DNA of 64,000 nucleotides from Scortum barcoo (lineage: Eukaryota > Chordata > Actinopteri > Centrarchiformes > Terapontidae), in contig CM041553.1 in NCBI GenBank assembly GCA_023238725.1, forward strand, positions 21,820,001-21,884,000. The letters run 5' to 3'. Each line of letters opens with the position of its first letter. Positions within the stretch are counted from its first letter, which is position 1. Of the stretch, positions 10,704-23,427 are shown in pieces. The translations under genes were made by a program, and so were the position numbers. The notes under the pieces are model-generated. The model saw nothing but the letters and a program-made list of their open reading frames with translations. It was not told where the DNA came from and did not search any database.

Positions 10704-13700
10704 TTCTAAAATTTTCTAATCTAAAATGTTGTTGTCTCCCCACTCCAAACGTACCTTGTTAGGGAAGGTGGAGTCGACCTCCTTCTGCAGCCGTTCCATG
10801 ACATGAGGGTTTGTTGCCAGATTGTAAGCCAAGAAAGTGAGAGAGCTGCTACTTGTTTCGTAGCCCCCAAAGAGGAAAATCATTGCTTGAGAAAGTATCT
10901 CATGATCACTTAAACCTGGGGAGATGGCAATAATTTAGAAAAGCTTTAAGTGGTGCTTTTATGTGTGTGTAGATACTGTGTGTGGCTGTGTCACCTTTAT
11001 CCTGTTCCACTTTACTAAGGTCATTTTTTTTCTGGGAGTCAATCATCAGCTGAAGGAAATCCACTCGACCCTAAAAGCAAACATATATGTGAATAGCTTT
11101 GATTATATTTCTGAATCTGCTGACACGCACACTGTACAATGTACATACACACATGCACACATTGAAATACCTTTTGCTTGATGGCCTCTCGATTAGACTT
11201 TATCTTCTGCAGTGCAGCATAAAAGAAGTCCGTGACTGACGCAGGGAAAAAAGATAACTCCATCTTCTCAAAAATAGGACCCATAAAGGGGGCGAAAGCT
11301 GGAATTCAACAGAAAGCAACACATTTATGAAGAACACAGGACAGACAGTGACTGTATACCTAGTTATCTAGAACAGATACGGTGAGGGACAAAATTATAA
11401 ATAGCTAAATTGAAGACTGTACCAATAATGATGAAGAGAGGGTTAAAAAGGTCAAATTTCAGCATCTTCTTGATGTTAGTGACAAAGGGGTCAGAGGGGT
11501 TGTTGAGTGAGTCTATGTCCACACTGAAGGCTGTACTGGTTACTACATCCATACTGTACGGTCCAAAGAACCTAAAGGACACACAAACACATCAGAGTAG
11601 TCCTCATCCTTTCATGCTCAAAAAGAGTTGACTTTATGCATTTTCTAGAATAGGTGTAAATGAATGGAATATGTCGGAGTATAAAGGGCTCTTACTCCTT
11701 CAGCTCTAAGGGCTCATCCTTGTCTGCCTTCTTTGCCATGTTTCTGATCAGGGTAGCAGAATGGTGTTTCATTATGTCAAACATCTGAGACAGCGACAGG
11801 GACAGATGGATGGAAAATACAGTTATAAACAAGCCTCCTGAACTACTGGAACATAGAATACACACTACAGTACACTGGCACAGACTTCCTGCTGTATCTG
11901 TTTTTACTTTCGCTACTATAAATCTGTGGTTTCCAACCCAGGGGCCAAGACCCCAAATAGAGGTCCCAGGATAAATGTGAGGGTTGAATTGTCTGAAGAT
12001 GATGAAAGAAAAAAAACATTTCTGTTACATGTCATTATGTTTGTGTCAGCTTGTGTCCACATTGAGACTATATCCCGTGAAGGGAACTCAAAAGTAGAAG
12101 CTCCTTCATTTTTAAGGGGTCACAAGCAAAGTTGGTTGGGAGCTATTGCTCTACAAAGAATCTAGTCAAGTTACAACACAGATCTTGGTTGAAAAATGTT
12201 CTGTTCAACATGCAATAAAGGGCAGATGAGGTACAGTACAGTGCAGGAGATGACTGTACCTCTTTCAGTCTTCCTGAGGTGAAGGAGGGAGTGAGGACAC
12301 TGCGGATCCTCCTCCACTGGTCGTCCTCAGCGATGGACACGGCATCATACAGTGGCCCATTCAGACGGAAGTTCTGAAACAGCATTAGGAAACCACCAGT
12401 GATGAGGAGAGCTCAACGAAAAAGCAGCAACTATAATGAGTGATTGAGTGTGTCTTATAATGAGTGTGCATACTCTGCGATTAGTGAAGAGAGAGTAACA
12501 CTCCTTTATCAGAATAGTTTTTATCATGGCGGGGTCTGTGGTACATAGCACAGGCTGACGGCCATCAAAAATGCTAAATTTGAGAAGAAAAGAGCAGTTT
12601 ATGAATTGAAAAACAATAAAACATCAGGTGACATTTTAATGTAGTCACATACAAATCTAAATCAGGTATAACTCACTAAACAGAGATGCTTCATGTATAT
12701 AGATAAACAGCACTAAGAAACACGTGCACACACACACACACACAGACTATACAGCATGCAGACTTACCCCCATGTTTTCCCATATTTCTTGAAACAATCT
12801 TGATCAAAGTTAGTGAATCCCTAGGTACAAGAATAATGACATATATGCTATAAATTATTATATTATTATATATATTATTATTATTATCATCATATAAAAT
12901 ATTATACTTTAAATGTTTATCATTAACAATAATGGTGTTCATGTCTGAGTCGGTATGTGCGGCATGTTAACATGATACAGTTTGCAGTTATATACAGTTA
13001 TATAACAATGCAATAAAACCTTCACCCTGATCATACCTAAAGTACATTGTTTAGAGACCACCTTCTTTTGCCACTATTAGTAAAATGGGAACTTTCTATG
13101 TCAAAATGTAATAACACACCTGAGATGCTTCTACTCTAATAAAGCTATTAGTTGTCCCTTTGATAGGAAATTTTAACTTGGGAAATTCATTCACTAGGAA
13201 CTATTTTCTGCCAAATATTTCAATTGTATTTTCTTCTAAAAAATAGCCCATAACAGTGGAAAGGCAGTGGATTATCCTGAGTAAACGGGTTATTGTTACT
13301 GAAAGATGATAGTACGGTTGAGTTTTTCAAAGGTAATTATTTCATGTCCATCACCTGTCTTCACTTGTCAATTTACATTATTAATAAGGACCGCTAAAGA
13401 GCTGTAAAACTGCCTGAGATCTAAACTCTACAGTTACAACTCCTATGATATATAATATGTACACTTTCAATAACGCAGGGAGATGTTTGAACTTCGTCAA
13501 AAATACAACAGGCGTATTCCATTTTGCCAGCCAACATATTTTAGATACGAAAAAGGCAGAAAAGACTAATTTCACTCAGTAGTATGCCTAAACTTTTGAG
13601 GTAGGTTTTAAAAATTCTCCAAGAAAACATTTCACTTAGTGCAGATACATTCATTTAATTAGTGTCACTAACACACTTTTTGTAGAGATTCACATTGTGC

Positions 13701-14046
13701 CAATATTTTCCATACTAAGCCTGTATACTGGTTATAAATAAGGTGTGCTGTGTCTTAAAGTTATATGGACCAACCTTTTTATATGCCAGCATAGTGCCAA
13801 AAATAGGGACTGGTTTGGGACCAGGGATCCCCATTTTCTTAAATGTTCCATATGGCCAGTAGGCATACCTGTGCAAAAAAAAAACAGGTTAAAGAGAGAT
13901 TTTTATGACACATACAGGCAAACATACATAAAACCTTATAAAAATACATATTGGCACATATTCTTAAACACTTACACAACAAACAATGTGATGAGAGCAA
14001 CCAGGAGGGTCCATGTCTCAGCTGAGAAAAAAAGGAAGTAGCCCAT
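9684..14046 (-). CDS. cyp3a: Cytochrome P450, CYP3A-like, complete (13 exons, 504 aa)
   Basis: ER-anchored haem-thiolate monooxygenase of the CYP3 family, which oxidises steroids, bile acids and many xenobiotics using P450 reductase. Coding exons: 13976-14046, 13775-13868, 12768-12820, 12474-12573, 12260-12373, 11696-11784, 11423-11571, 11171-11298, 10995-11070, 10755-10915, 10347-10573, 10059-10221, 9684-9773. Sizes are 71, 94, 53, 100, 114, 89, 149, 128, 76, 161, 227, 163 and 90 nt, matching mammalian CYP3A except exon 9 (67 nt there). All borders are GT-AG and phases join. Visible landmarks: hydrophobic N-terminal anchor, GIPGPKPVP hinge, I-helix GGYETS, ESLR (ExxR) at about 365-368, FGAGPRNCIG with haem Cys near 445. 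The start has a good context (A at -3, G at +4). Every key residue is present, so the gene looks functional. The exact CYP3A number was not determined. Confidence 0.96.
10649..10702. repeat. (AT)n/(GT)n compound microsatellite in CYP3A intron 10
   Basis: About 8 AT units run directly into about 18 GT units, between the 161-nt and 227-nt exons of the minus-strand CYP3A gene. It is probably length-variable and has no coding effect. Confidence 0.85.
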
Positions 14047-14114
14047 CTTTGCACGTCTTCTCTCGTCTTACAATGGTAGCACAAGTTCCACTAAAGCCCC
14101 AGATCACAGTCGAG

Positions 14115-14127
14115 GGCTTTTATTTCC
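14115..14127 (-). promoter_or_regulatory. Possible TATA-like element of the minus-strand CYP3A gene
   Basis: On the minus strand GGAAATAAAAGCC lies about 70-80 bases upstream of the ATG at 14046. That spacing would allow a transcription start about 30 bases downstream and a short 5'UTR. AATAAAAG is only TATA-like, and no transcript data were available, so this is a weak call. Confidence 0.3.
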
Positions 14128-14359
14128 TGCTGCACAGACTTGTTGCGTGAGTAAGGGAGGGTTGAAGCAATGGGAGTCAGCAAAGTCATGTAAATCATTG
14201 ACAGAAAGAGACAAATCACGTGATTATGTTTTATTAGCTCTGCCATCTGTAACGCTGCAATTTTGATTTGCTTGTGTGATTTTATTATATTGCTTGTGTT
14301 GAGAAAGAAAGAACACAAAGTTCATAAAAACAGCTTGAAATAGGATTTAGTATATGTCT

Positions 14360-15142
14360 GTTTATTTTTGTGTGCAGGCCACTGCTGAGGACTTTTTATG
14401 AGACTGTGGTGGCATCTGTGGTCTCCTATGCAGTGGTCTGCTGGGGAGGGGGGTGTTCTGAGCGGGACAAGAAGAGGCTCAACAGACTGATTAAAAGAGC
14501 CAGCTCAGTCTGTGGCTGCCCCCTGGACTCCATCGAGGTGATGGGGGAGAGGAGGAGGGCTCTGGCCAAACTGTCCACCATCATGGACAATACCTCCCAC
14601 CCTCTGCATCAGACTGTGGGGGCCTTAAGCAGCTCCTTCAGTAACAGACTCAGACATCCAAGGTGTAGGAAGGAGCTCTTCCGCAGGTCATTCATCCCAA
14701 ACACCATCAAACTGTTCAATGCTGCTTTATGAATCTTTGTCATTGTACAACAAACACTTTCATACCACAGTAGGACTGATGTTTACTGATGTTTCATCAT
14801 TGCACTGATGTTTACTGATGTCCTAGCTATGCACTTTATTTCTTTTTTCATTCCACTTATTTACTATACTTGTTAATTCATATCTGCTAACATATCCATA
14901 TTCACCTGTGCAATAACACCTCACCACTGCACATCTAACTGGGTGAGGCTGTGTATGTAAATACTGTTTCTTTCCTTTTTCTTTTACTGTTATTGTTATT
15001 TACTATTTATTGTACATACTGTTTTTTGTGTCTTTGTGTGTTTTTTTGTCTATTATTTAATGTCTCTTTTACTTTGTTTTGAGCTGCTGTAACAGTGGAA
15101 TTTCTCCACCGTGGGATCAATGAAAGATCTTATCTTATCTTT
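14360..15142 (+). mobile_element. L2-like LINE, 5'-truncated, between the two CYP3 genes
   Basis: The open frame 14370-14732 (120 codons) encodes the C terminus of a fish L2-type reverse transcriptase: LLRTFYETVVASVVSY, CGCPLDSIEV, RRRALAKL, NTSHPLH, RHPRCRKELFRRSFIP. A 3'UTR follows, ending with a GTGGGATCAATGAAAG stretch and a short ATCTT repeat tail, typical of L2 insertions. Only the final ~120 codons remain, so it cannot move by itself. The intact frame suggests a fairly young insertion. It fills half of the region that must hold the promoters of both divergent CYP3 genes. Confidence 0.8.
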
Positions 15143-15557
15143 AGAATATTAATCTTTTACTGTTTCCTATTTGTAATTTGAATGTTTTAGGAAAACAAAC
15201 AATACAGTGCAATACAAAATTAAATAATTTCAATTTCTTCTTGGCTTACGCTATATTTTATGGTGTAAGTGGACCAAATAGAAACATAAGCAAGTCATTA
15301 AACTTTTTTTCCAAAATGTATGTAGACACATGTACTTAACTAACTTGTTCTAAGACATGTCCAGACATAGTGTAGTCTCACATGTGTGGGTGGGATAATC
15401 TTGTGTACTACTGCTGTTGTCCTTTCAGATACTGCGTCACTGCAAAGAAGGGGGGGGGAAGGGCTCTTATGTAACGCACAGTGGCAACACCTCTTGGACA
15501 TAAGTCAGAATTCACTGCAAAATCAAGTTCGCAACAACTTTGCAGCAGAAGAGAGCC

Positions 15558-18500
15558 ATGGCCTACCTTCCTTTCTTCTCTTTAGAAACATGGATTCTCC
15601 TGATCACATTTGTCTGCATATTTGTTATGTACGAGTCAGAGGTTGATTTTAATCAAAGTGTTTGTGATTCAGATGTCACTTGTTACCTAAGGGAATGCAC
15701 CAAAGCTCCAAACTTCGCCTTTTCCTTTTGAGATAACAGTGTTTGTCTGACACCACATGACTTATTCTTTGTTCTGGTCTGCACAGGTATGGCAACTGGT
15801 CTTATGGAATATTTGAGAAGTTGGGGATCCCAGGTCCCAAGCCGATGATGTACTGGGGCACAGTTGCCAGACACAACTCTGTATGTAAATCTTTAAATTT
15901 TTTTTTTCATTATTTTTGTGTTGCTGGTGAGGATGCAGACAACTATGTATTTTGTTGATAGTGATAAAAACATATTCTGTGTTACCAGGTTTACTACTTA
16001 GATGATGCAGAGTGCGCTCAAAAGTATGGGAGAGTATGGGGGTGAGTTAACAAAGCCTTTCAAAATGTAAATATAAGAATTGACCCTTTTGAACCTCTCA
16101 AGGTTGCTTGTGTCAGCACTAGAGTTGAGAGATATAAAAATAATATAACGTAATTAAGAGCTTTATACTAAATGTCCAAAATGCAAATGTGTGTTTATCT
16201 AAATCCCTAGCATGTATGAGTTTAAGAGGCCCATGCTGGCTGTGATGGACCCTGACATGCTGAAAATCATCCTGGTGAAGGAGTGCTTCACCTACTTTAC
16301 CAATCGACGGGTGAGATCACAAGATTAACACTGAGTAGAATAAGGAAAGAAGAGGGTAGTACAAAAGGCAATGAGATCCCTGTTGTGTTGTGTTGGTGGG
16401 TCAAAAAAATGACGACTGTCAGAAACAATAAATGGTAATGGGACATGGGAACAAGACGTATGACAATTTGTTACCTCACAGGGTTAGATCAGTGCATGGT
16501 TCAATTTGCATCTTTCCCTGAACATGGCTCCACTTGAAGACACCATGAAAGTCTAAAACCAAAACAAAGGGACCTATGAGGCTGTAATTGTTGTTCTGCA
16601 TTTTTTCTTAATGGTCAACAAATCCAACGAAAAGACCAGTACCCAACTAATTTCTCAATAATTCCCTATCTGCAGTGTTCAGTGCCACAGTTCATTAAAA
16701 AAAAAAGTAGGCACAGTACCTTTAAGCAAACGCCACTCAAACATGAGTAACTATCTGCAAATGGATATACATTTTATGCTAGTGAGCATAAGCAGCAGAA
16801 CGCTGTAATATGAATAAAGTACTATGCCCATGTTCATTGCAATGAATGTCACCAAGTGCAATGGTGCAGCTCATTTTTTTCGATTTTTAATAGTTTTTGG
16901 ACAACAATGGCGTTCTACATCTACATGAGGTTGTGGCTACACAGACTATACTTGGTAGAAGGATTAGTTAATTGAGTTTTTTGGTCCTTTAATGGAATTT
17001 ATTGCCAATAAGAAAAATATACAATTCTAACAGATTTATCCTTTGAAGCTCTGTGTAATCACATGTCAATAGTACAAATATAAACTTTTAATCTTTAACC
17101 AGTGTTACAGACTGGCACACGTTTGTTTACTTTTTAATGCTATTAAAAATGCAAACAATTGCAGGGTCATACTACTAGCAGCTGTTCCACTTATAATATT
17201 CACAGATGTAAAAACCCACAAACATGCGTCCCCTTTAGAACTTCGGTCTGAATGGGGACCTCTATGACGCAGTGTCTGCCGTTGAGGATGATCAATGGAG
17301 ACGGATTCGTAGCGTCCTCTCTCCTTTCTTCACCTCCGGCCGTATAAAGGAGGTAAGAGTTGTTAGATTTCCTAATTTTTAAAGCTCATACTTAATTAGA
17401 TTGGAGATGTAGCTTCACCCATCATGTACTTCTGTTCATTTTGCAAGATGTTTAACATCATGAAACATCATTCCCGCAAACTGACAGTCAGCCTGCAGTC
17501 CAAAGCGCACAAAGAAGAAGTTATTAATGTAAAAGAGTGAGTAATTTCATGCTATACATGGTTACTAAATGTTACATGAATCAATCCTAGTATCCTTTTT
17601 TTCTGTGCTTTTTATGTGACAAAAAAAATCACCCAAAATGGCTGCACAATTACTGAACCTGTTGATTAGTGAGCTTTTGAGGTGGTCGGATTTTGTTAGC
17701 TTTAAAGGAGCCAGCCTAGCTGTTTTCCAAGAGGATTGGGTATCAACGTCACTGATAAAATGTGTGTATTCCAGCTTCATGGGAGGTTACAGTATGGATG
17801 TGATGGGGAGCTGTGCATTAAGTGTGGATATTAATTCCATCAGCAACCCCTCAAGTCCCATCATCACCCATGCCTCAAAATTGTTCAGATTCCCTGCACG
17901 TCTTTTCATTTTGCAAGGTACATTTTTGCTTTTTTACTGCACCATTTTTCTTTACATGGATGTAACAGCTATAATTTATGATATGAATAATATAATAAAA
18001 ATGAATAATAATTGCTAATCCCTTTTCATCTCAGGGTGTTTTCCCTTCTTTCTTCCTCTCTTCGAGCTGCTGGGTGTCTCTCTCTTTTCTAAGGCTTCTA
18101 CTGATTTCTTTAAAATGCTTTTGAAGAAGATCAGAGCAGAACGCAATGGGAGCTCACACCAGGTCTGTACACAATCACACAACAAGGGGTGGGCAATACA
18201 GATAAAATCTTCAATCGCAGTATGTCTATTCTTATACCATGATAGATTTATAATGTATCAAGAAAAAGGAACATTATCAGAAATTCAAAAGAGAAACTTC
18301 TGATACATGCTGAACAATCTCAGCTCAAGATCCATTTTATAGCAGTTCTGGAGCTTTCTATCAAATCATACAATCTTCAGCGGCAAATGAAGTCTGCCCA
18401 TTTGGAACTCAGATGCTCATATCTGTGTTTTTTTCCAAGCTATTTAACAATTTCTCATCCATGTTGGCAAAAAGATTTGTTTCAGTGTTCATCCTTGATG

Positions 18501-21112
18501 TCAGAAGCAGCAGGTGACAAAACAATCTCACCCAAGGTCCACTCTGTAGCTTTCCGGGAGGTTTCCATCACATCTCATCTTCTTCAACACCAGATATCAT
18601 CAGTGAAGAGAAGTCCTCTGGGATGATGAAGTCCTTAAGGTGGTCAAAAAAATGTAATTTGAATATCTACATTGACATTAAAACTGGGCAGACTCTGATA
18701 AAGATCAGGTAACATGGTTAAAAGCTCCAGATCAGGTACTAAATCATCCTTGAGGAGAGATTGTTTTGCCAACTGCTATTTCAGAGGTCAAAAATGTACT
18801 TTTAAGATGGGCATAATACTTGTTGACTAATACTCTGAATTAAATTAAATGCATTTTGTAGTACATAAAAATCCTGCAAATCTAAACTTTCCAAAAATCC
18901 AGTGCTCATATATTTGCAACAAAAAAACAGACTCACAAACACATGCCTACATAAAACATGAGAACATGCTAATAATATATAATATATATAATACTAATAA
19001 TCTGATCTGTTTTCAGAATTTGAGAGATCTGCTTCAACATATGAGCGACTCTCAGACAGCCAATGAACCCAATAAAGAAACTCAGCATAAAGGTAATTAA
19101 TTACATGGTGACATCACACACATATAGAAGCACAAATGTACACTCACATGTATTTACGCCAAAGGTTTTGATGCTTGCTTTCATCTCCCTCCGTGTTCGT
19201 GCATCCCCCCCATCCTGACAGGTCTCACTGATCATGAGATCTGTTCCCAAGCGACAATGTTCGTGTTTGCTGGTTACGAGACAACTGCACTCACTCTCAC
19301 TTTCTTGGCCTACAATTTGGCAAGAAATCCTGAAATCATGAAATGCCTGCAGGAGGAGATTGACTCAACCTTTCCTAACAAGGTAGATTAGTTACTAGTT
19401 ACTGGTGCAGGAGTCATTCACGCCTTTTTATATGATTTTAAATTATGAAATCTGACTCTTTTGATGCCTCTATAGGGTCCGGTCCAATATGAAGCTCTGA
19501 TGCAGATGGAATACTTAGACAGTGTGGTCAATGAGAGTCTGAGGTAATGAGCATCAGTACTATGTTTTCATAGTAAATACAATAAAGTTTAAGAAGAAAA
19601 TCATCATCTAGGTGTATGGAGGTAGCTGTTTGCTGTGATACCCATAGATACTAAAGCCCATAGTATCTCAGGGATGTGTTTGTTGTGTTGCGTGTACTTT
19701 TGAGTCTCTCTGGGCTTAAAGCAGTTTTAATGATAAAAGTGAAGATTTGACATCAGAGTCTCAGAAGGTCAAGGATATAATTCACAACAGGTCCAGCAAA
19801 ATGCTAACAATGAAAATGTTAACATACTAATGTTTAACTGGTAATATTAACTATGGCTGTTATCTTATTTTAGCATGTTAGCATGCTAATATTAGCTTTA
19901 AAAATTAAGAATGGTTGCTGCTGATAGTCAGCATTTTCACAGATATTTAAACATAAACCAAAGTACTGGATAAATAAAATAACTATTCTGATGATATCTT
20001 TAAAAGAAAAGTCACAGGATGTTCAAAGTTGTTATAATTCATCTCGAGAATTGCATAAATAAAACAATATTTACCATACACTGGGTGTGTGTATGTATAC
20101 TGTAACGTACAGTCAATACTTTACAGTCTATGATAGTTACATACATATTTTAACATTTTAAACGGTACAAAGGCTTAAAACTTCACCAGCCAACAACAGC
20201 AAAAGTAGCAAATTCTTGGGCAACCAAATCATTGTGTTTCAAGAATACTCATTTATAAGTTTAGAGTAGTCTGATAACGATATACAGTCTTTGAAAGTTG
20301 TTTTTTGTTCTTTGTTTTTGTCAATAGGCTCTACCCTCCAGCTGCACGTTTGGAACGGATGGCCAAAGAAACCATCAAGATCAATGGAATCACCATCCCA
20401 AAGGACATTATTGTTATGGTTCCAGTCTACGCTCTGCACCGCGATGCTGAGCTCTGGCCAGAACCAGAAGAGTTCAGACCTGACAGGTAGCTGCTAGCTG
20501 AGTTTATATGTGTGCACTGTTAAATATTTCTCAATGATTGAGTTGTAATAATTCTCCAGAGCAGATTTTAAGAACTATATGTTTAGGTCACCCAAACAAC
20601 TGAATGTTTCATAATGACATAATACAAAATGACAAGACATTTCTCACTTCTTCTCACTGACAAGAGATTCCTTTTTCATATAATGAAATGTTAAAATGCT
20701 TTTTTCTTTGTTGTTGTATGGTTGTTTTTCAAGATTTAGTAAGCAAAACAAGCAGAGCATCAACCCATATACCTACCTGCCATTTGGGTTCGGGCCAAGG
20801 AACTGTATGGGGATGCGATTTGCTCTGGTGATGATTAAACTGGCCTTGGTGGAAGTGTTGCAGAACTACAGTTTCTCAGTCTGCAAGGAGACAGAGGTAT
20901 ATTTAAATATATAGGCTACTTTGGTTGACGTTACATGATTGCTAATACACAATAAGACACTTGACAAGCTAGATTTGCTTTAAGAGAAAGTTTCTGATGT
21001 AGTGTCTTTGGTCACTCCCCAGATCCCTTTGACGATGAGTCCTGAAGGACTTCTTCAACCCATACAACCAATCAAACTAAAGGTGGTGACTCGCTCAATC
21101 AAGTGCAACTGA
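15558..21112 (+). CDS. Cytochrome P450, divergent CYP3 family member, complete (14 exons, 502 aa)
   Basis: Second CYP3 monooxygenase, head to head with the CYP3A gene. Coding exons: 15558-15628, 15787-15880, 15989-16041, 16211-16310, 17239-17352, 17448-17536, 17775-17917, 18035-18162, 19017-19092, 19222-19382, 19476-19543, 20328-20486, 20734-20896, 21023-21112. All borders are GT-AG and phases join. Landmarks: N-terminal anchor, GIPGPKP hinge, I-helix AGYETT, ESLR at about 363-366, FGFGPRNCMG with haem Cys near 443. Exon 7 is 143 nt, two codons shorter than in the partner gene. Exons 19476-19543 (68 nt) and 20328-20486 (159 nt) sum to the 227 nt of one exon in the partner and in mammalian CYP3A; the extra 784-bp intron splits the ExxR Arg codon. 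It is clearly more divergent in exons 2-3 and 6-9. It may belong to a fish-specific subfamily such as CYP3B; this is not proven. Confidence 0.95.
19790..19915 (+). repeat. Teleost interspersed repeat fragment inside the extra CYP3 intron
   Basis: The phrases CAGCAAAATGCTAACAATG and TTAGCATGTTAGCATGCTAA belong to a short dispersed repeat frequent in fish genomes. It lies inside the 784-bp intron absent from the partner gene. Its presence shows that the intron holds repeat-derived DNA; it does not prove that the repeat created the intron. Confidence 0.45.
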
Positions 21113-23427
21113 TTATGACGCTAAATGCTGAATTATCTGAAAATGCTACTTAAAGTTTCCCACTATGAGTTTTTAGATGCACATTGAGTCTATACCTGTC
21201 TTATTAAATGTAAACACACATAGTAATAGTGAATGGTGTTGACCTGGGGAACCAAATTGGAATTCCTATAGATTATGGATGTAGGAGCCTAAATGCAGTT
21301 TATTTGAAGTTTTAGTAACTGGCATGTGGCCTAAGTTTCTATAACAACAGTCATTTACATGGTTTAGTGGGTTCGAAGGAATTAGAAGGAATATTTACAG
21401 TTTATACAGGTATTTACATAGTTTTATTCCTTACACTTAAAATATGTGGGTATAATTTTAAAAGCTAGCTGGACCGTCAGTCTAGCCAAGAGTGGACCCA
21501 AACAGTTTATTTACCTCTTTGTAAATGGACAGTTTTTCTGTACTAATTATTTTCTTGTGTCAAAGCAAACTATGCAACTCTGCCAAGTGGTTCTGTAGAC
21601 TTTTACTGTCGATTAAGTGGAATCACTGGAGTAACAAGCTTCATTTATTGGAAGCATGCAATGGAAATGTCAACTAGAGAACATTTCCAAGAACTTGGTA
21701 CACACTGCAAAACAGTTCAGAATAAAATATCAATCAGTCAAATAAAAAATCTGAACACTAATGAGTAACCCTTTGGGTACAAAAAATAAATCACCTAGCA
21801 AGTTTGGTGGCAATTAGATGAAACAGGAAAAAAAAGTTTTCACTCTAAATGGTGGAAAATTAAAGACACAAGGACTCTATTAATGTGGATGAATGTCTCT
21901 TTGGTTATATCTAAATTGTTAAAATGACTGCATCATAGTAACATGTACAAATAAACTATGACAAAACAATACTGTGTATTGGTGGTACTTTTGGAGTTTG
22001 ATAAACAATATGTGACAAATGTCTCAACGCAGATCTCCAGGGTTATGGTACATCATGTGAGATGATAGTTTGTGAAGCCTGTTATTTGACATTTTGATGA
22101 AAGGGTCCATTACAAGTGTATCACAAACTCATACTCACTTTCACACATGTAATCTTCCTGATATGGGTATAAATATTTAGGAGGAAACTGAAGCACTTGT
22201 AGGGATCCCGACAAGTACATGGAAGCAAACTGAGCACAGAAAGAATCTGTAATCGATCCAGAGGGTCACTTGGGTTTTTGAAATGCTGAATAAAATGCTG
22301 GGTATAAATGCTGGTTAAAATGACACAGGACAACAGACACCTTATCAAATTACACGTACAAGCTTAATGACACCATATAAATAGAAAAACACCTGATGTT
22401 GCAATGCAGCGCAATGCATGAGAAATACTCACACAATGTTCAGTTTACCACTTTTACTCTGATGTATGGCCAGTTTTGAGGCTGTACTTTGTTGTATTGC
22501 TCTGCATTATCTTATTAAGTCTGTCTAATACTTGAATGACAAAACATTGTACACACTGTATTTATTACAGTGATTAGTAGTAGTGAATCAAAAGACTATA
22601 CTGTTTCTGGTAGCCCATCCAGGGAGTTGTCTTGGAGCTCTGATTACTACAGCTCAGTCACCCGTCCTCATCACCCTGAACTTTGGGACAGAAATAGGGG
22701 ATCAGCTTAAAGACCTGTGGCCACACAATGTATCATGGAAGGTCAAAAGTCTCTGACTGTGCTTACTTTATTAAAATCTTGAAAGATATCAAGCCCCACA
22801 ATTAACCAGATAAGAGAGAAAAGCTTGTATGACATGCTGATAGATATACACAAACATGTGACTCTCCAGTCACATGTGCAGGTGTGTTAAGTAGGTAAGA
22901 TGGTACCTGGAGCCTGTATAAAGGGAGAGTTCGCTGCTAGTTTGTGTAGTTGCGTAACAAGTGTTTTCTCACAAATAAAGGGGTGTGATGTTGCAGCAAC
23001 ATTTAATATTTATTACTGTATAAAACATATCATCATAGCTGATATAAAAAATGTTTTCATTTCTTGGATCTTAAACCATGACCTGCATTCACTGTGATGT
23101 TTGTATTTTTTATTAAAAATAAAATCCATTCACGTCACCTTTAGCAACAGTCTCAGTGGGTCAACAGCCAGTCACACCATATATAGTCACACAATCACAA
23201 TGAAGATTAATTCAACCAACTACATGGTCATTTCACAACCTGTTGGCAGCAGCTCAACTGATTTCATCAAGGTGACATGTGGTAGGGTAAAGGTATCCAA
23301 GGGAAAACACCACCCAGCAGAGATACAAACATGTTCACAGGTCTTCATAATAGGTCTGTTTAATGTTTTAGAAATAGCTCCATATAAGGTGAGAGAGGGC
23401 ATGTAGAAAAGTCACTGTGAGCAGCTG
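21113..23427. other. Interval between the plus-strand CYP3 gene and gpank1
   Basis: I see no gene in these 2.3 kb. AATAAA-type hexamers near 21723 and 21949 could serve as poly(A) signals of the plus-strand CYP3 gene, giving a 3'UTR of roughly 0.6-0.9 kb; this is a guess from motif and distance. The two genes converge here, so both 3' ends should fall in this interval. Open frames at 22121-22348 and 23101-23406 show no recognisable domain. Confidence 0.5.

Larger units (their letters stand above)
14047..15557. promoter_or_regulatory. Divergent intergenic region of the CYP3 pair
   Basis: 1.5 kb separates the two start codons. About half is the L2 insertion at 14360-15142, leaving about 310 bases upstream of the minus gene and about 415 bases upstream of the plus gene. 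CYP3A genes are classically induced through PXR at AGGTCA-type repeats, but I did not find a convincing paired half-site here. Shared or bidirectional control is inferred only from the head-to-head layout. Confidence 0.45.

Noticed and set aside
13600..16500. Paired nuclear-receptor (PXR-type) sites controlling the CYP3 pair
   Set aside because: Only isolated GGTCA-like half-sites were noticed (e.g. near 16395 in an intron); no convincing DR3 or ER6 arrangement.
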